64,000 bases of DNA from Microbacterium hatanonis. Its GTDB lineage: Bacteria > Actinomycetota > Actinomycetes > Actinomycetales > Microbacteriaceae. The position numbers and the translations under genes are program-made. Location of the stretch: assembly GCF_008017415.1 (NCBI RefSeq), contig NZ_VRSV01000002.1, positions 434,001 through 498,000 of the forward strand, given 5' to 3'. The notes beneath the pieces are model-generated. The model searched no databases and was not told the origin of the DNA. It was given only the letters and a program-made list of their open reading frames with translations. The first letter of the stretch is position 1, and each line of letters opens with the position of its first letter. Below, piece after piece: positions 24,438 to 32,449 of this stretch.

Positions 24438-26266
24438 CGCGACACCCCCATTTCCGCTCCGACCAACACGTCGGTCATGCCGTCATCCCGCCAAGCACGA
24501 AGCAGGCGATGGAAAGCAACGGGTCCGGGACTGTAAGACGCCCCCGCAATAGTGCGGCTCCCCTCACCGTTGTAATACCCGGGCGTGCATTCCGCCTGAA
24601 ACCGACGGTTGTCCGCCGCGCTCTCATGGACGGTGCGCACCCACTCGTCCTCAGCCTCTTCTGATGGCTCCAGATACCGGGCTCCGGCCTCGCGTCCGCG
24701 GGCAATCATCGATGCGATGTGCTCGGCCTGCTCGAGCAGAATGTGCGCGAAGTTCACGGAGTTTGCGTTCTGGATAGCGCTCAGATGGAAGAGGTTGGGG
24801 AACCCGTGGGATGAGAACCCGTGCAGCGTTCGCGGACCTTGCGCCCAGGCCTCCAGGAGCGTCCGCCCGTCACGACCGACCACGGGAAGTGTCCCCGACA
24901 TCACGCCCGAGATGCCCACTTCGAAGCCGGTGGCGAAGATGACACAGTCGACCTCGTAGGCGGCGTCGCCGACGACGACTGAGGTCTCGGTCATCCTGGT
25001 GATGCCCCCCGCGTTGGCCGTGTCGACGAGGGTCACGTTGGGGCGGTTGAAGGTCGGCAGGTACGTGTCGCTGAAGCCGGGCCGTTTGCACATGTATCGA
25101 TACCAGGGCTTCAAAGCCTCAGCTGTAGCGCTGTCTCTAACCTCCTCTTCAACCCTCGCTCGGAGACGGTTCATCGTTGCGAGGTCAGCCAGCTCGTCGC
25201 GAATCTCACGTTCCACCGGGTCGAGAGAACTGTCGACAGCGCCGGAAAGGATCTGCCGCTGGAGCGTGGTCGTGGCGGTCCAGCCGTCGTCGACGAGACT
25301 TGTCTCGACGGGCTCCCCAGCGAGAACGGCCAGAAAATTCTCCATGCGCTCGCGTTGCCAGCCAGGGCGGAGCGACTCGACCCACTTCGGGTCGGTTGGA
25401 CGGTTGTCCCGGACGTCCACCGTGGAGGGTGTGCGTTGGAAGACGACGAGCTGGTCTGCGTCCTTGCCGAGGTGAGGAATGATCTGCAGCCCCGTGGCAC
25501 CCGTTCCCACTACTGCGACCCGCTTGTTAGCCAATCCGGTGAGGTTGCCGTCTGCGGATCCTCCTGTATAGCCGTAGTCCCACCGGCTGGTGTGGAACGT
25601 GTGGCCTCGGAAGCTTTCGATGCCGGGAATCCCCGGGAGCTTTGGTTGCGTGAGCGTTCCGGATGAAGTGACCACGAAGCGAGCCCGGAATCTATCCCCG
25701 CGGTCCGTCTCTACCAACCACTCGTCCGACCGCTCGTCCCATTCGAGCCTCGTTGCGCGAGTATGAAACAGGGCGTCGGCGTACAACTCGTAGTGACGAG
25801 CTATCGCGACGGAATGAAGGCGAATCTCCTCGCCCGGAGCGTAACGCTCGCTAGGCATCGTCCCGACCTCCTCGAGCAGAGGCATGTAGACGTAGGACTC
25901 GATGTCGCATCGAACCCCCGGGTAGCGGTTCCAGTACCAGGTCCCACCAACGTCTCCGGCCTCGTCCATGAGCCTTACTGACTCGATACCAGCCTCTTTG
26001 AGCCGAGACGCCGTAAGGAGCCCCCCGAGCCCGGCGCCGACGACGAGAACCTCGACACGGTCGGTCATAGGGGCGCGGTCGGTCCACTCCGTATAAGGAT
26101 CCTTTGCGTAATAACCGAACTCCCCGGCTGCTCGGCGGTACTGAGTCGCCCCATCCGGACGAATCCTGCGGTCCCGCTCGCGTCGGTACTTCTCTCGAGC
26201 GAATTCGAGGTCTAGGTCTGGGTGGGGGGAGCCCTGGGCATCGGTGGTGGCGCTGGCGGCGGTCAT
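24434..26266 (-). CDS. Baeyer-Villiger monooxygenase (flavin-dependent, type I)
   Basis: A 610-residue flavoprotein. The ATG at 26266 is chosen because the frame further upstream runs through the divergent marR gene and has no family likeness. Diagnostic features are the FAD-binding GAGLGG (77-82), the type I BVMO fingerprint FRGHTFHTSRWD (pattern FxGxxxHxxxW[P/D]), and the second nucleotide motif GTGATG for NADPH. The long N-terminus, with RDRRIRPDGATQY and DPYTEW, resembles the subgroup of cyclopentadecanone- and steroid-type monooxygenases. It inserts oxygen next to a ketone to give an ester or lactone. A divergent MarR gene and a palindrome in between suggest induction by the substrate. 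Confidence 0.9.
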   Translation of the reverse strand: MTAASATTDAQGSPHPDLDLEFAREKYRRERDRRIRPDGATQYRRAAGEFGYYAKDPYTEWTDRAPMTDRVEVLVVGAGLGGLLTASRLKEAGIESVRLMDEAGDVGGTWYWNRYPGVRCDIESYVYMPLLEEVGTMPSERYAPGEEIRLHSVAIARHYELYADALFHTRATRLEWDERSDEWLVETDRGDRFRARFVVTSSGTLTQPKLPGIPGIESFRGHTFHTSRWDYGYTGGSADGNLTGLANKRVAVVGTGATGLQIIPHLGKDADQLVVFQRTPSTVDVRDNRPTDPKWVESLRPGWQRERMENFLAVLAGEPVETSLVDDGWTATTTLQRQILSGAVDSSLDPVEREIRDELADLATMNRLRARVEEEVRDSATAEALKPWYRYMCKRPGFSDTYLPTFNRPNVTLVDTANAGGITRMTETSVVVGDAAYEVDCVIFATGFEVGISGVMSGTLPVVGRDGRTLLEAWAQGPRTLHGFSSHGFPNLFHLSAIQNANSVNFAHILLEQAEHIASMIARGREAGARYLEPSEEAEDEWVRTVHESAADNRRFQAECTPGYYNGEGSRTIAGASYSPGPVAFHRLLRAWRDDGMTDVLVGAEMGVSR

Positions 26267-26318
26267 CGGTCTCACTCTCGTCGGTGCGCGCGGCGTCGGA
26301 CCACGGCTGGCCCTCAAC

Positions 26319-26350
26319 ATCAACGAAAGTGCGCATGCGCTCTCGTTGAT
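26319..26350. promoter_or_regulatory. Palindromic operator, probably for the MarR protein
   Basis: A 32-bp interrupted palindrome lies between the divergent BVMO and marR genes. The left half ATCAACGAAAGTGCGC (26319-26334) pairs with the right half ATGCGCTCTCGTTGAT (26335-26350) at all but about four positions, around a central GCGCATGCGC. It would suit a dimeric MarR regulator controlling both directions. Confidence 0.72.
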
Positions 26351-26455
26351 ATCGGTACGCCGACACGACTGTGGATCGGATAACTTGCTGTTCAGAAAGG
26401 TTAGCCTTGGGCTAAGCATTACACCTGGGCATCGCCTGGCAACTACGGTTGGGTC

Positions 26456-26914
26456 ATGACTGACGGCGAGCGTGAGAAAGCCTTGTCGGACATCGAGGCG
26501 CTGACCCTCGCCATCACGGTGCGGTCGATTCCGCGAGTCCTCGAGCCCCTCATGACGACCGATCTCACGATCCAGCAGCTCAAAGCGCTCACGGTCATCG
26601 TCACGACGGGGGCGGGCGCCACCGGCGCCGGTCTCGCCGACAAGTTCGGCGTCTCCATGCCCTCCATGTCGAAGCTCATTGACCGCCTTGTCACTGCCGG
26701 ACTCGCCGTCCGGGAAGGTGATGGAGGGGATCGACGGGTGCGTCGAATCCACGCCACCGACCTTGGGCGAGCCGTCGTTCGCGAACTCATGGCCACCCGG
26801 CCTGAACTGAGTGAGGATGTCCTGTCTCGGCTCAGTCAGGATGAATTGGAAGCGCTCGTGACGGGGCTTCGGGCGGTGAGTCGGGAGCTGCGTCCCGCCC
26901 GTTCCGCAGGCTGA
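26456..26914 (+). CDS. MarR-family transcriptional regulator
   Basis: A 152-residue winged-helix protein. The recognition region GAGLADKFGVSMPSMSKLIDRLV is the MarR helix-turn-helix and GDGGDRRVRRIHATDLG the wing. N- and C-terminal helices would form the dimer interface. It is transcribed away from the Baeyer-Villiger monooxygenase, with a long palindrome in the shared region; repression relieved by a ketone or aromatic ligand is the usual mode for the family. The annotated ATG at 26456 has no strong ribosome site, so a leaderless start is possible. Confidence 0.9.
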   Translation: MTDGEREKALSDIEALTLAITVRSIPRVLEPLMTTDLTIQQLKALTVIVTTGAGATGAGLADKFGVSMPSMSKLIDRLVTAGLAVREGDGGDRRVRRIHATDLGRAVVRELMATRPELSEDVLSRLSQDELEALVTGLRAVSRELRPARSAG

Positions 26915-27268
26915 GCGGGCCTGTTCGCGCTTGCCTGGCCCAGGGAAGGGCGGTGTTCGTACCGATGACCGCTCATCACCGACCTGGAGATCCTCGGCGA
27001 AGTGCCCCCGCCCCGGGGCTGGGGCGTCTGGGATGACGACCTCGCTCGATGGCCCCCCCGCCGGCTCGGGTGACGCCACGCGGCCTACTCTCACGGCGGT
27101 GTGCGCATGAGGTGATCGAGCGACGTCGCGCGCCTGTCGAGAGTGGGCCCGCCGGCTGCGAAGGGGCCGCGGACCGGCGGGCCTATCCTCGATTCGGAGT
27201 ATCCCCCCGATTGGATTGGTAGTCCAGAGCGATTCCGGCCGGTGGACGCCGGAGCTCGGCCCTCGCGG
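26915..27268. other. Intergenic region with one hairpin, no gene seen
   Basis: About 350 bp between the convergent marR and membrane-protein genes. I see no credible coding frame. A stem of GGCCCGCCGG (27146-27155) and its complement (27174-27183) encloses an 18-nt loop and may end transcription from one or both sides. A short C-run lies near 27046-27060. Confidence 0.5.
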
Positions 27269-27760
27269 TCAGCCCGAGTACGTCAGGCTGACCCAGGCCA
27301 GCAGGCTGAGCGCCGCTATCGGGAAGACCAGTGCTGCGACGAACGCCCCCATCGTCACGCCCGCGGTGAAACGACGCTCGAACGACGTTCCCGCAGGTCG
27401 GGCCGACGCATAGATCCAGGCGGCGATGCTCACCACGGCGATGGTCGCGACACCCACCCAGGGGGCGAACGACCACCCCCATACTTGCGGGAACAACACG
27501 CCGAGAAGGAACAGCGGCGCCCCGAGCGCAGACCCGATGGCCGCGATCGTGCTGGCGACGAGGGTGAGCGCGTTGAGGAAGATCAGCGAGTTCAGCCACG
27601 CCCAGCGTTCGGTCACGACGTAGGCGGCGTCGCCGCCGTGGGCCTCGGCGACGTGGGTGGCACGGTCGGACACCGCGGGTTCGCGTCGTCCGTGCCGGCC
27701 GCGCGTGGCCTGAACGAACGGGCATCCCGGCGCCGTGCAGGCGAACACTGTCTGCGTCAC
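27269..27760 (-). CDS. Small membrane protein with zinc-finger-like N-terminus
   Basis: I do not recognise a named family. The 163-residue protein starts with a Cys/His cluster, CTAPGCPF then THVAEAHGGD (Cys-x4-Cys ... His-x4-His), which resembles a short C2H2 zinc-binding motif. After residue 50 come four hydrophobic segments (about 54-72, 76-92, 98-114 and 132-158) that look like membrane helices. It is monocistronic, convergent with marR and upstream of nagB on the same strand. Codon use matches its neighbours, so it is very likely a real gene. A role cannot be assigned. Confidence 0.7.
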   Translation of the reverse strand: MTQTVFACTAPGCPFVQATRGRHGRREPAVSDRATHVAEAHGGDAAYVVTERWAWLNSLIFLNALTLVASTIAAIGSALGAPLFLLGVLFPQVWGWSFAPWVGVATIAVVSIAAWIYASARPAGTSFERRFTAGVTMGAFVAALVFPIAALSLLAWVSLTYSG

Positions 27761-27826
27761 GTGCTCACTGCATGTCTCGACGGCGCGCCGCGATTCACGC
27801 GCGTCGCTCGTGGGAGCGGCGCCCGG

Positions 27827-28612
27827 TCAGAGGGACTGCCAGGTGGGCTTGTTGGCGAATGTGTAGCGGTAGTAGTCGGCGAAGGAGAGCCGGGAGGCGG
27901 CGGCTTCGTCCACGATGACGGTGGCGTGGGGGTGCAGTTGGATCGCGGATCCCGGGCTGCTGGCCGAGACCGGCCCTTCCACCGCGGCTGCGACGGCGGA
28001 CGCCTTCTCGTCACCGAAAGCCAACAGCAGCAGGTGGCCCGCCCGCAGGATGGTGCCGATCCCCTGCGTGATGCAGTGCACGGGAACGTCGTCGGGGCTG
28101 CTGAAGAAGCGCGCGTTGTCGGCACGCGTCTGTTCCGTCAACGTCTTCACCCGGGTGAGTCCTGCGAGCGACGATCCCGGTTCGTTGAACCCGATGTGAC
28201 CGGTGCGACCGATCCCGAGGATCTGCAGATCGATACCACCGGCGTCCCGGATGGCGGCCTCGTAGGCGTCGCCCGCGTGCGGGATGCGGGAGGGGTCGCC
28301 GTCGGGAACCTGCACCCGCGCAGGATCGAGCCCGAGCGGCTCCACGACCTCCCGTGTGATGACCGCGCGGTAGCTCTGCGGGTGCGTCACCGGCAGCCCG
28401 ACGTACTCGTCGAGGGCGAAGCCTCGCACCCGGCTCAGATCGACCCCGGCGGAACGGACCCGTGCAGCGAGGGCCGTGTAGGTCGTCAGGGGGGTGGAAC
28501 CCGTCGCCAGGCCCAGGACCGCGTCGTCTTTGCGCGCCAGCAGCGTGAAGATGGTGTCGGCGGCCAGCTCGCCGGCGGCCTGCTGGTCGGGAACGATGAT
28601 GACTTCAGCCAT
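27827..28612 (-). CDS. nagB: Glucosamine-6-phosphate deaminase
   Basis: A 261-residue NagB. The ATG at 28612 gives the family N-terminus and overlaps the MFS gene end by eight bases. Diagnostic motifs are ATGSTPL (substrate phosphate), LDEYVGLP with the catalytic Asp, and GIGRTGHIGFNEPGSS, where the usual HNGH is RTGH. It converts glucosamine 6-phosphate to fructose 6-phosphate and ammonia. That is the last step after MurQ and NagA, both encoded in the facing operon, so the product of peptidoglycan sugar scavenging enters glycolysis. It is the third gene of the leftward regulator-MFS-nagB operon. Confidence 0.93.
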   Translation of the reverse strand: MAEVIIVPDQQAAGELAADTIFTLLARKDDAVLGLATGSTPLTTYTALAARVRSAGVDLSRVRGFALDEYVGLPVTHPQSYRAVITREVVEPLGLDPARVQVPDGDPSRIPHAGDAYEAAIRDAGGIDLQILGIGRTGHIGFNEPGSSLAGLTRVKTLTEQTRADNARFFSSPDDVPVHCITQGIGTILRAGHLLLLAFGDEKASAVAAAVEGPVSASSPGSAIQLHPHATVIVDEAAASRLSFADYYRYTFANKPTWQSL

Positions 28613-29762
28613 GACGCTGTCTCCTTGATCGAGGGATGCTGGTCGCTGATCCGACGAGCACGAGGGCGACGACCGCGACGCACGCACCGGCGAGCGTCGC
28701 GAAGGTGAGAGCGCTGCCGGGCTGTTGACCGACCGCGAGCAATCCGAGCGGCAGCAACGCGCCGCCACCCGCCCCGCACGCGATGATCGCGGCGGACACG
28801 CGCGGCGCCGCGCGGTCGTCCGTGCGATCCAGGGCGGTACCGAGGACGATCCCGTAGGTGGGCGCCATCGCGACGACGGCCACGGCGAGGCCGCCGAGGG
28901 CGACCGCGGGGGTCTGGTCGGCGGTGACGGCCGCCATCATCAGGGCGACTGCGGCGAGCGTCGAACCGGCGGTGAGGGTGAACCGCGGTGTCGACCCGGC
29001 GCGCAGCATCCCGGCGGCACACGCCCTGCCGCCTGCCATGAGTGCCCAGAAGATACTCGTGCCGAGCACCGCGAATGAAGAATCGATGTGCAGAAGCTCG
29101 AACGGAATCGCCGACGACCAGCCCGAGATGACCGACTCGACTCCGACGTAGACGGCGATGGCTGCGGCGAGGGCGACCAGCGGAGCGGTCAACGACAGTC
29201 CCGCCCGCCGTACGGGCGCGCCCGCGCGCACCGGCACGCGCAGACGCAGAAGCGCCACTGCGGCCAGCGCATTGATCGCGGCAGGAAGCAGCAGGGGAAC
29301 GATCGAGCCGGGTGCGGCGAGCATCATCGCGCCCAGCGCCAGCGGGCACAGGCACGCCGCGAGGGCGACGGTGGTCGTCAACCCGGTCAGGGCGCGGGCC
29401 GCCGACTGCTCGGCAGTCATCTTGGCGACGACGCCGATCCCGCTCTCGGTGAGACCGAACCCCACACCGGCGAGCCCGGCGGCGGCGATGAAGAGGGTGG
29501 GCGACCACGAGAACGCCGCGAGGCCCAGCCCCGCGGTCTGAAGCGCCGTTCCCGCGAGGACGACACGCGTGACCTCGATGGACGGGGGCAGGAGCGCGGA
29601 CACGCAGACGCCGGCCAGCAGGCCCAGGAACAGCAGCGGCGCGGCGGCGAGCACACCTTCGCCGAGCTGCGACTGAGCCGCGGGCAGCACCGCCGGCACG
29701 GATGAGGCGGTCGCCCCCATGCCGGCGTAGGCGAGATGGAGGCGACGCGAGGCGCTCGTCAT
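28605..29762 (-). CDS. MFS transporter
   Basis: A 385-residue membrane protein of about 12 helices, rich in Ala, Leu and Gly, with a weakly conserved MFS A-motif region (LPPSIEVTRVVLAG) and a charged C-terminal tail RSRRQRHG. It overlaps nagB by eight bases and the RpiR gene by four, so all three are coupled. Context suggests transport of an amino sugar or a peptidoglycan fragment, either uptake as a second route or efflux of excess. Sequence alone does not settle direction or substrate. Confidence 0.82.
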   Translation of the reverse strand: MTSASRRLHLAYAGMGATASSVPAVLPAAQSQLGEGVLAAAPLLFLGLLAGVCVSALLPPSIEVTRVVLAGTALQTAGLGLAAFSWSPTLFIAAAGLAGVGFGLTESGIGVVAKMTAEQSAARALTGLTTTVALAACLCPLALGAMMLAAPGSIVPLLLPAAINALAAVALLRLRVPVRAGAPVRRAGLSLTAPLVALAAAIAVYVGVESVISGWSSAIPFELLHIDSSFAVLGTSIFWALMAGGRACAAGMLRAGSTPRFTLTAGSTLAAVALMMAAVTADQTPAVALGGLAVAVVAMAPTYGIVLGTALDRTDDRAAPRVSAAIIACGAGGGALLPLGLLAVGQQPGSALTFATLAGACVAVVALVLVGSATSIPRSRRQRHG

Positions 29763-30658
29763 GACCCTCGTACGCGGCGGGACTGCACGGCGGCGTACGT
29801 GCGCCGCAGATCGGCGATCGACTCGTCGTAGTTCTCCTTCGCCACGGCGATGAACAAGCAGTCCACGACCATGAGCTGGGCGATGCGACTGCCCAGCGCG
29901 CCGGATCGGAAGACGGTCTCTCGTGCGGCGGTGGTCAGCACCACGTCGGCGTGCTCGGTGAGTTCGGATGCGTCGTGGTTGGTGATGGCGATGGTGGCGG
30001 CGCCGGCTCCGCGCGCGATGGCGAGGAAGTCGATGGTGTCCGCCGTATTGCCCGAATGGGAGATCGCGACGGCGACGGACCCGTTCCGCAAGGTGGCCGC
30101 CGACGTCCAGGCGCTGTGGGAGTCCGACCAGCTCAGCGCCACCCGCCCGATGCGGGTGAGCTTCTGCTGCAGGTCGAGGCCGACGAAGGCGCTGGCCCCC
30201 ACCCCGAAGATGTCCACCCTCGAGGCCTGGCCGACGAGTTCCGCTGCGCGCGCGAGCTCGTCGATGCGGAGCGCCTTCGCGGTGTCGGCGAGGGACAGCG
30301 TCTCAGCCATGGAGATCTTCGCGACGACGTTCTCGAGGGAGTCGTCCTGGTCGATGTCGCCCGAGACGTCCGACAGCGCAGCGGTCTCGAAGTTCTCGCG
30401 GGCGACCGCATTGAGGACGTCGATGCGCAGATCTTGCAGCCGCGGGTATCCCAGTCGCTTGCAGAGCCGGATCACCGTCGTCGTGGAGGTGCTCCCCTTC
30501 GCGGCCAGCGCCGCGACCGACAGTGCGGAGGTCTCGGTCGGATCGGTGAGGAACAGTTCCGCGATGCGGCGCTCGCTCGGCCTGAGATCCGGGAGGAGGG
30601 AACGGATGCGGATCAGGACGGGAGGATTCACGTCAGCCACACTGTTGCGGTCCGTCAC
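29759..30658 (-). CDS. RpiR/MurR-family transcriptional regulator with SIS domain
   Basis: A 299-residue regulator. Residues 10-85 are the RpiR-type helix-turn-helix (SALSVAALAAKGSTSTTTVIRLCKRL, split helices). Residues from about 130 form a sugar isomerase (SIS) domain with GVGASAFVGLDLQQKL and the phosphosugar loop SHSGNTADTI. In E. coli MurR has this design and senses N-acetylmuramic acid 6-phosphate. Since it faces the murQ operon across a 170-bp promoter region, MurNAc-6-phosphate is the expected effector here too (inference). It is the first gene of the leftward operon, so it is likely self-regulated. Confidence 0.92.
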   Translation of the reverse strand: MTDRNSVADVNPPVLIRIRSLLPDLRPSERRIAELFLTDPTETSALSVAALAAKGSTSTTTVIRLCKRLGYPRLQDLRIDVLNAVARENFETAALSDVSGDIDQDDSLENVVAKISMAETLSLADTAKALRIDELARAAELVGQASRVDIFGVGASAFVGLDLQQKLTRIGRVALSWSDSHSAWTSAATLRNGSVAVAISHSGNTADTIDFLAIARGAGAATIAITNHDASELTEHADVVLTTAARETVFRSGALGSRIAQLMVVDCLFIAVAKENYDESIADLRRTYAAVQSRRVRGS

Positions 30659-30700
30659 CCTGGCTCCTCATGTTTCGGCGATGTGAGACAAATGTAACGG

Positions 30701-30750
30701 TTGAGGGTCAAGAAGTACATGTGTTAGCTTGCCCAGGTACTTTTAGTACC
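30701..30750 (+). promoter_or_regulatory. Promoter and palindrome before the muropeptide importer operon
   Basis: TTGAGG (30701-30706), a 17-nt spacer and TTAGCT (30724-30729) form a plausible promoter. The expected start point falls on the inverted repeat GGTACTTTTAGTACC (30736-30750; 6-bp arms, 3-nt loop), a good candidate operator for the RpiR/MurR-like protein encoded divergently. Confidence 0.6.
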
Positions 30751-30827
30751 ACCCACCCCATGCTTATCGAGCTCAGTGAGGCGTTCGATCCACCATCGTC
30801 GCCTCCCTCACCCACCAGGGAGTATCC

Positions 30828-32387
30828 ATGAAGGCAGGAACTCGCGCACAGCGGGCCACCATCGCCACCATCGCCCTCGCCGCCGGCACGGCTCTGACGC
30901 TCGCGGGCTGCTCCGCACCGTCGAGCACGACGCCGTCCGACGATGCCGCCGCCGTCACGGGCGGCAACCTCGTCGTCGGGGTGACCGCGGAGCCGGACAA
31001 CCTCTACCCGTGGACGGCCACCCAGTTCCAGGCCGTGAACGTCCTGCAGAACGTCTACGGCACGCTGACGGAGTACGACGAGGACCTCAACGTCGTCCCC
31101 GGTCTCGCCGAGTCGTGGGAGGTGTCGGAGGACGGGCTGACGCTCACCTTCGACCTGCGCGACGGTGTGACCTTCGAAGACGGCAGCGCCTTCGACTCGG
31201 CCGACGTGAAGTACTCGCTGGACGCGATCAAGGATGAGGCGACCGCGGCCGTATCGCGGGCTACCCTCACCAGCGTCGCGAGCATCGAGGCTCCCGACGC
31301 TGACACGGTGGTGCTCACCCTCACGGCACCCGACGCGGCGCTCCCGTCGAACCTGGCCACGATCAACATGGCGATCCTGTCGTCGGACGACACCGCCGAA
31401 GCGCTCGCCACCGCACCGAACGGCACCGGGCCGTTCTCGTTCGACTCGCGAATCCCGAACCAGTCCCTGACGCTGACGCGCAACGACGCCTACTGGGGCG
31501 AGGCCGCGTCGCTCGATTCGGTCGAGTTCCGCATCATCCCCGACGAGACGTCCATCGTCTCGGCCATGCAGTCCGGAAACGTGCAGCTCGCCGTCCTCAG
31601 CGACCCGCTCGTCGCGCAGACGGCCGAGACCGGCACGACGACGGTGGAGCGCACCCCGCAGCTCAGCTACCACGCCCTCCAGCTCAACGCGAGCAAGGGC
31701 GACCTCGCCGACGTGAACGTCCGTCTCGCGGTCCAGTGCGCGATCGACCGGCAGCAGGTGCTCGACACGGCCGCCCTGGGCGAGGGAGAGGTGACCGGCC
31801 CCATCACGTCACCGGCATTCCGCTCCGACCCCGCCGCGCGCCCCTGCCCCGAGCGCGACCTCGACAAGGCCGCGCAGTACCTCGATGACGCGGGCAAGTC
31901 CGGTGGTGTGACCATCGACGCGATCGTGAACCAGAGCGGCTATGCGACGTCGGTCGCCGAGGCCCAGAACCTGGCGGCGCAGCTCGCCGAAGCCAACATC
32001 ACGCTCAACCTCGAGGTGCTCGAGTCGGGTGCGTACGTCGATCGCTGGGTGGCGGGAGACTTCGACGCAGCCGTCGCGCTGAACGGCGGCCGTCCCGACC
32101 CCGACGGCGCCTACTCGCGCTACTTCACCAGCACGGGCAACCTCAACAAGGTCGCCGCGTACAGCTCGCCCGAACTGGATGGGCTGTTCGCCGAAGGACG
32201 CGCCGCCAGCGACCAGGGCGAGCGCGAGGACATCTACGCCCAGATCTCGGAAGACCTCGAAGACAACGCCCCCTGGATCTGGCTGTTCACCGGCTTCAAC
32301 TACACCGCCATGAACGGCGTCACCGGGTTCGTCCCCCTGGCCAACGGTTCGCTGCAGTTCCTGCGCACCGCGTCCCTGACCGCGTGA
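30828..32387 (+). CDS. Dpp-type ABC substrate-binding lipoprotein, candidate muropeptide receptor
   Basis: A 519-residue SBP_bac_5 lipoprotein. The ATG at 30828 follows AGGGAG and begins a signal peptide ending in the lipobox LTLAGC (Cys near residue 28). The mature part has the family pattern: EPDNLYPWTA, LAESWEVSEDGLTLTF, and VRLAVQCAIDRQ. It differs clearly from the binding protein at 7893. Family relatives bind peptides, and MppA of this family carries murein tripeptide. Because the operon encodes MurQ, AnmK, a dipeptide epimerase and NagA, I infer that the ligand is a muropeptide or (anhydro)MurNAc compound. Direct binding is untested. Confidence 0.88.
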   Translation: MKAGTRAQRATIATIALAAGTALTLAGCSAPSSTTPSDDAAAVTGGNLVVGVTAEPDNLYPWTATQFQAVNVLQNVYGTLTEYDEDLNVVPGLAESWEVSEDGLTLTFDLRDGVTFEDGSAFDSADVKYSLDAIKDEATAAVSRATLTSVASIEAPDADTVVLTLTAPDAALPSNLATINMAILSSDDTAEALATAPNGTGPFSFDSRIPNQSLTLTRNDAYWGEAASLDSVEFRIIPDETSIVSAMQSGNVQLAVLSDPLVAQTAETGTTTVERTPQLSYHALQLNASKGDLADVNVRLAVQCAIDRQQVLDTAALGEGEVTGPITSPAFRSDPAARPCPERDLDKAAQYLDDAGKSGGVTIDAIVNQSGYATSVAEAQNLAAQLAEANITLNLEVLESGAYVDRWVAGDFDAAVALNGGRPDPDGAYSRYFTSTGNLNKVAAYSSPELDGLFAEGRAASDQGEREDIYAQISEDLEDNAPWIWLFTGFNYTAMNGVTGFVPLANGSLQFLRTASLTA

Positions 32388-32394
32388 CACGTCC

Positions 32395-32430
32395 GGCAGC
32401 GGCGCGGGAGCACCTTCCCGCGCCGCTGCC
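32395..32430 (+). promoter_or_regulatory. Intercistronic hairpin between binding protein and permease
   Basis: A perfect 15-bp stem, GGCAGCGGCGCGGGA (32395-32409) and its complement (32416-32430), with a 6-nt loop, starts 8 nt after the binding-protein stop. No U-tract follows. It occupies the same place as the hairpin at 9455 in the other Dpp-type operon and probably protects or partly terminates the mRNA. Confidence 0.78.
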
Positions 32431-32449
32431 CTTCAACCGAACGAGACTC

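Noticed and set aside
26267..27094. An open frame extending the Baeyer-Villiger monooxygenase N-terminus by 276 residues
   Set aside because: It runs antisense through marR, has low-complexity, unlikely composition, and BVMOs of this subgroup are about 600 residues. The ATG at 26266 gives the expected length.
27143..28708. Long rightward open frame antisense to nagB
   Set aside because: It is a shadow of nagB and neighbours, Arg/Gly/Asp-rich, with no recognisable motif. Long antisense frames are expected at this GC content.
32384..32449. GTG start for the DppB-like permease overlapping the binding-protein stop
   Set aside because: Translation would run through a 15-bp perfect hairpin and add a stretch without family similarity. 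The ATG at 32450 fits the family N-terminus.
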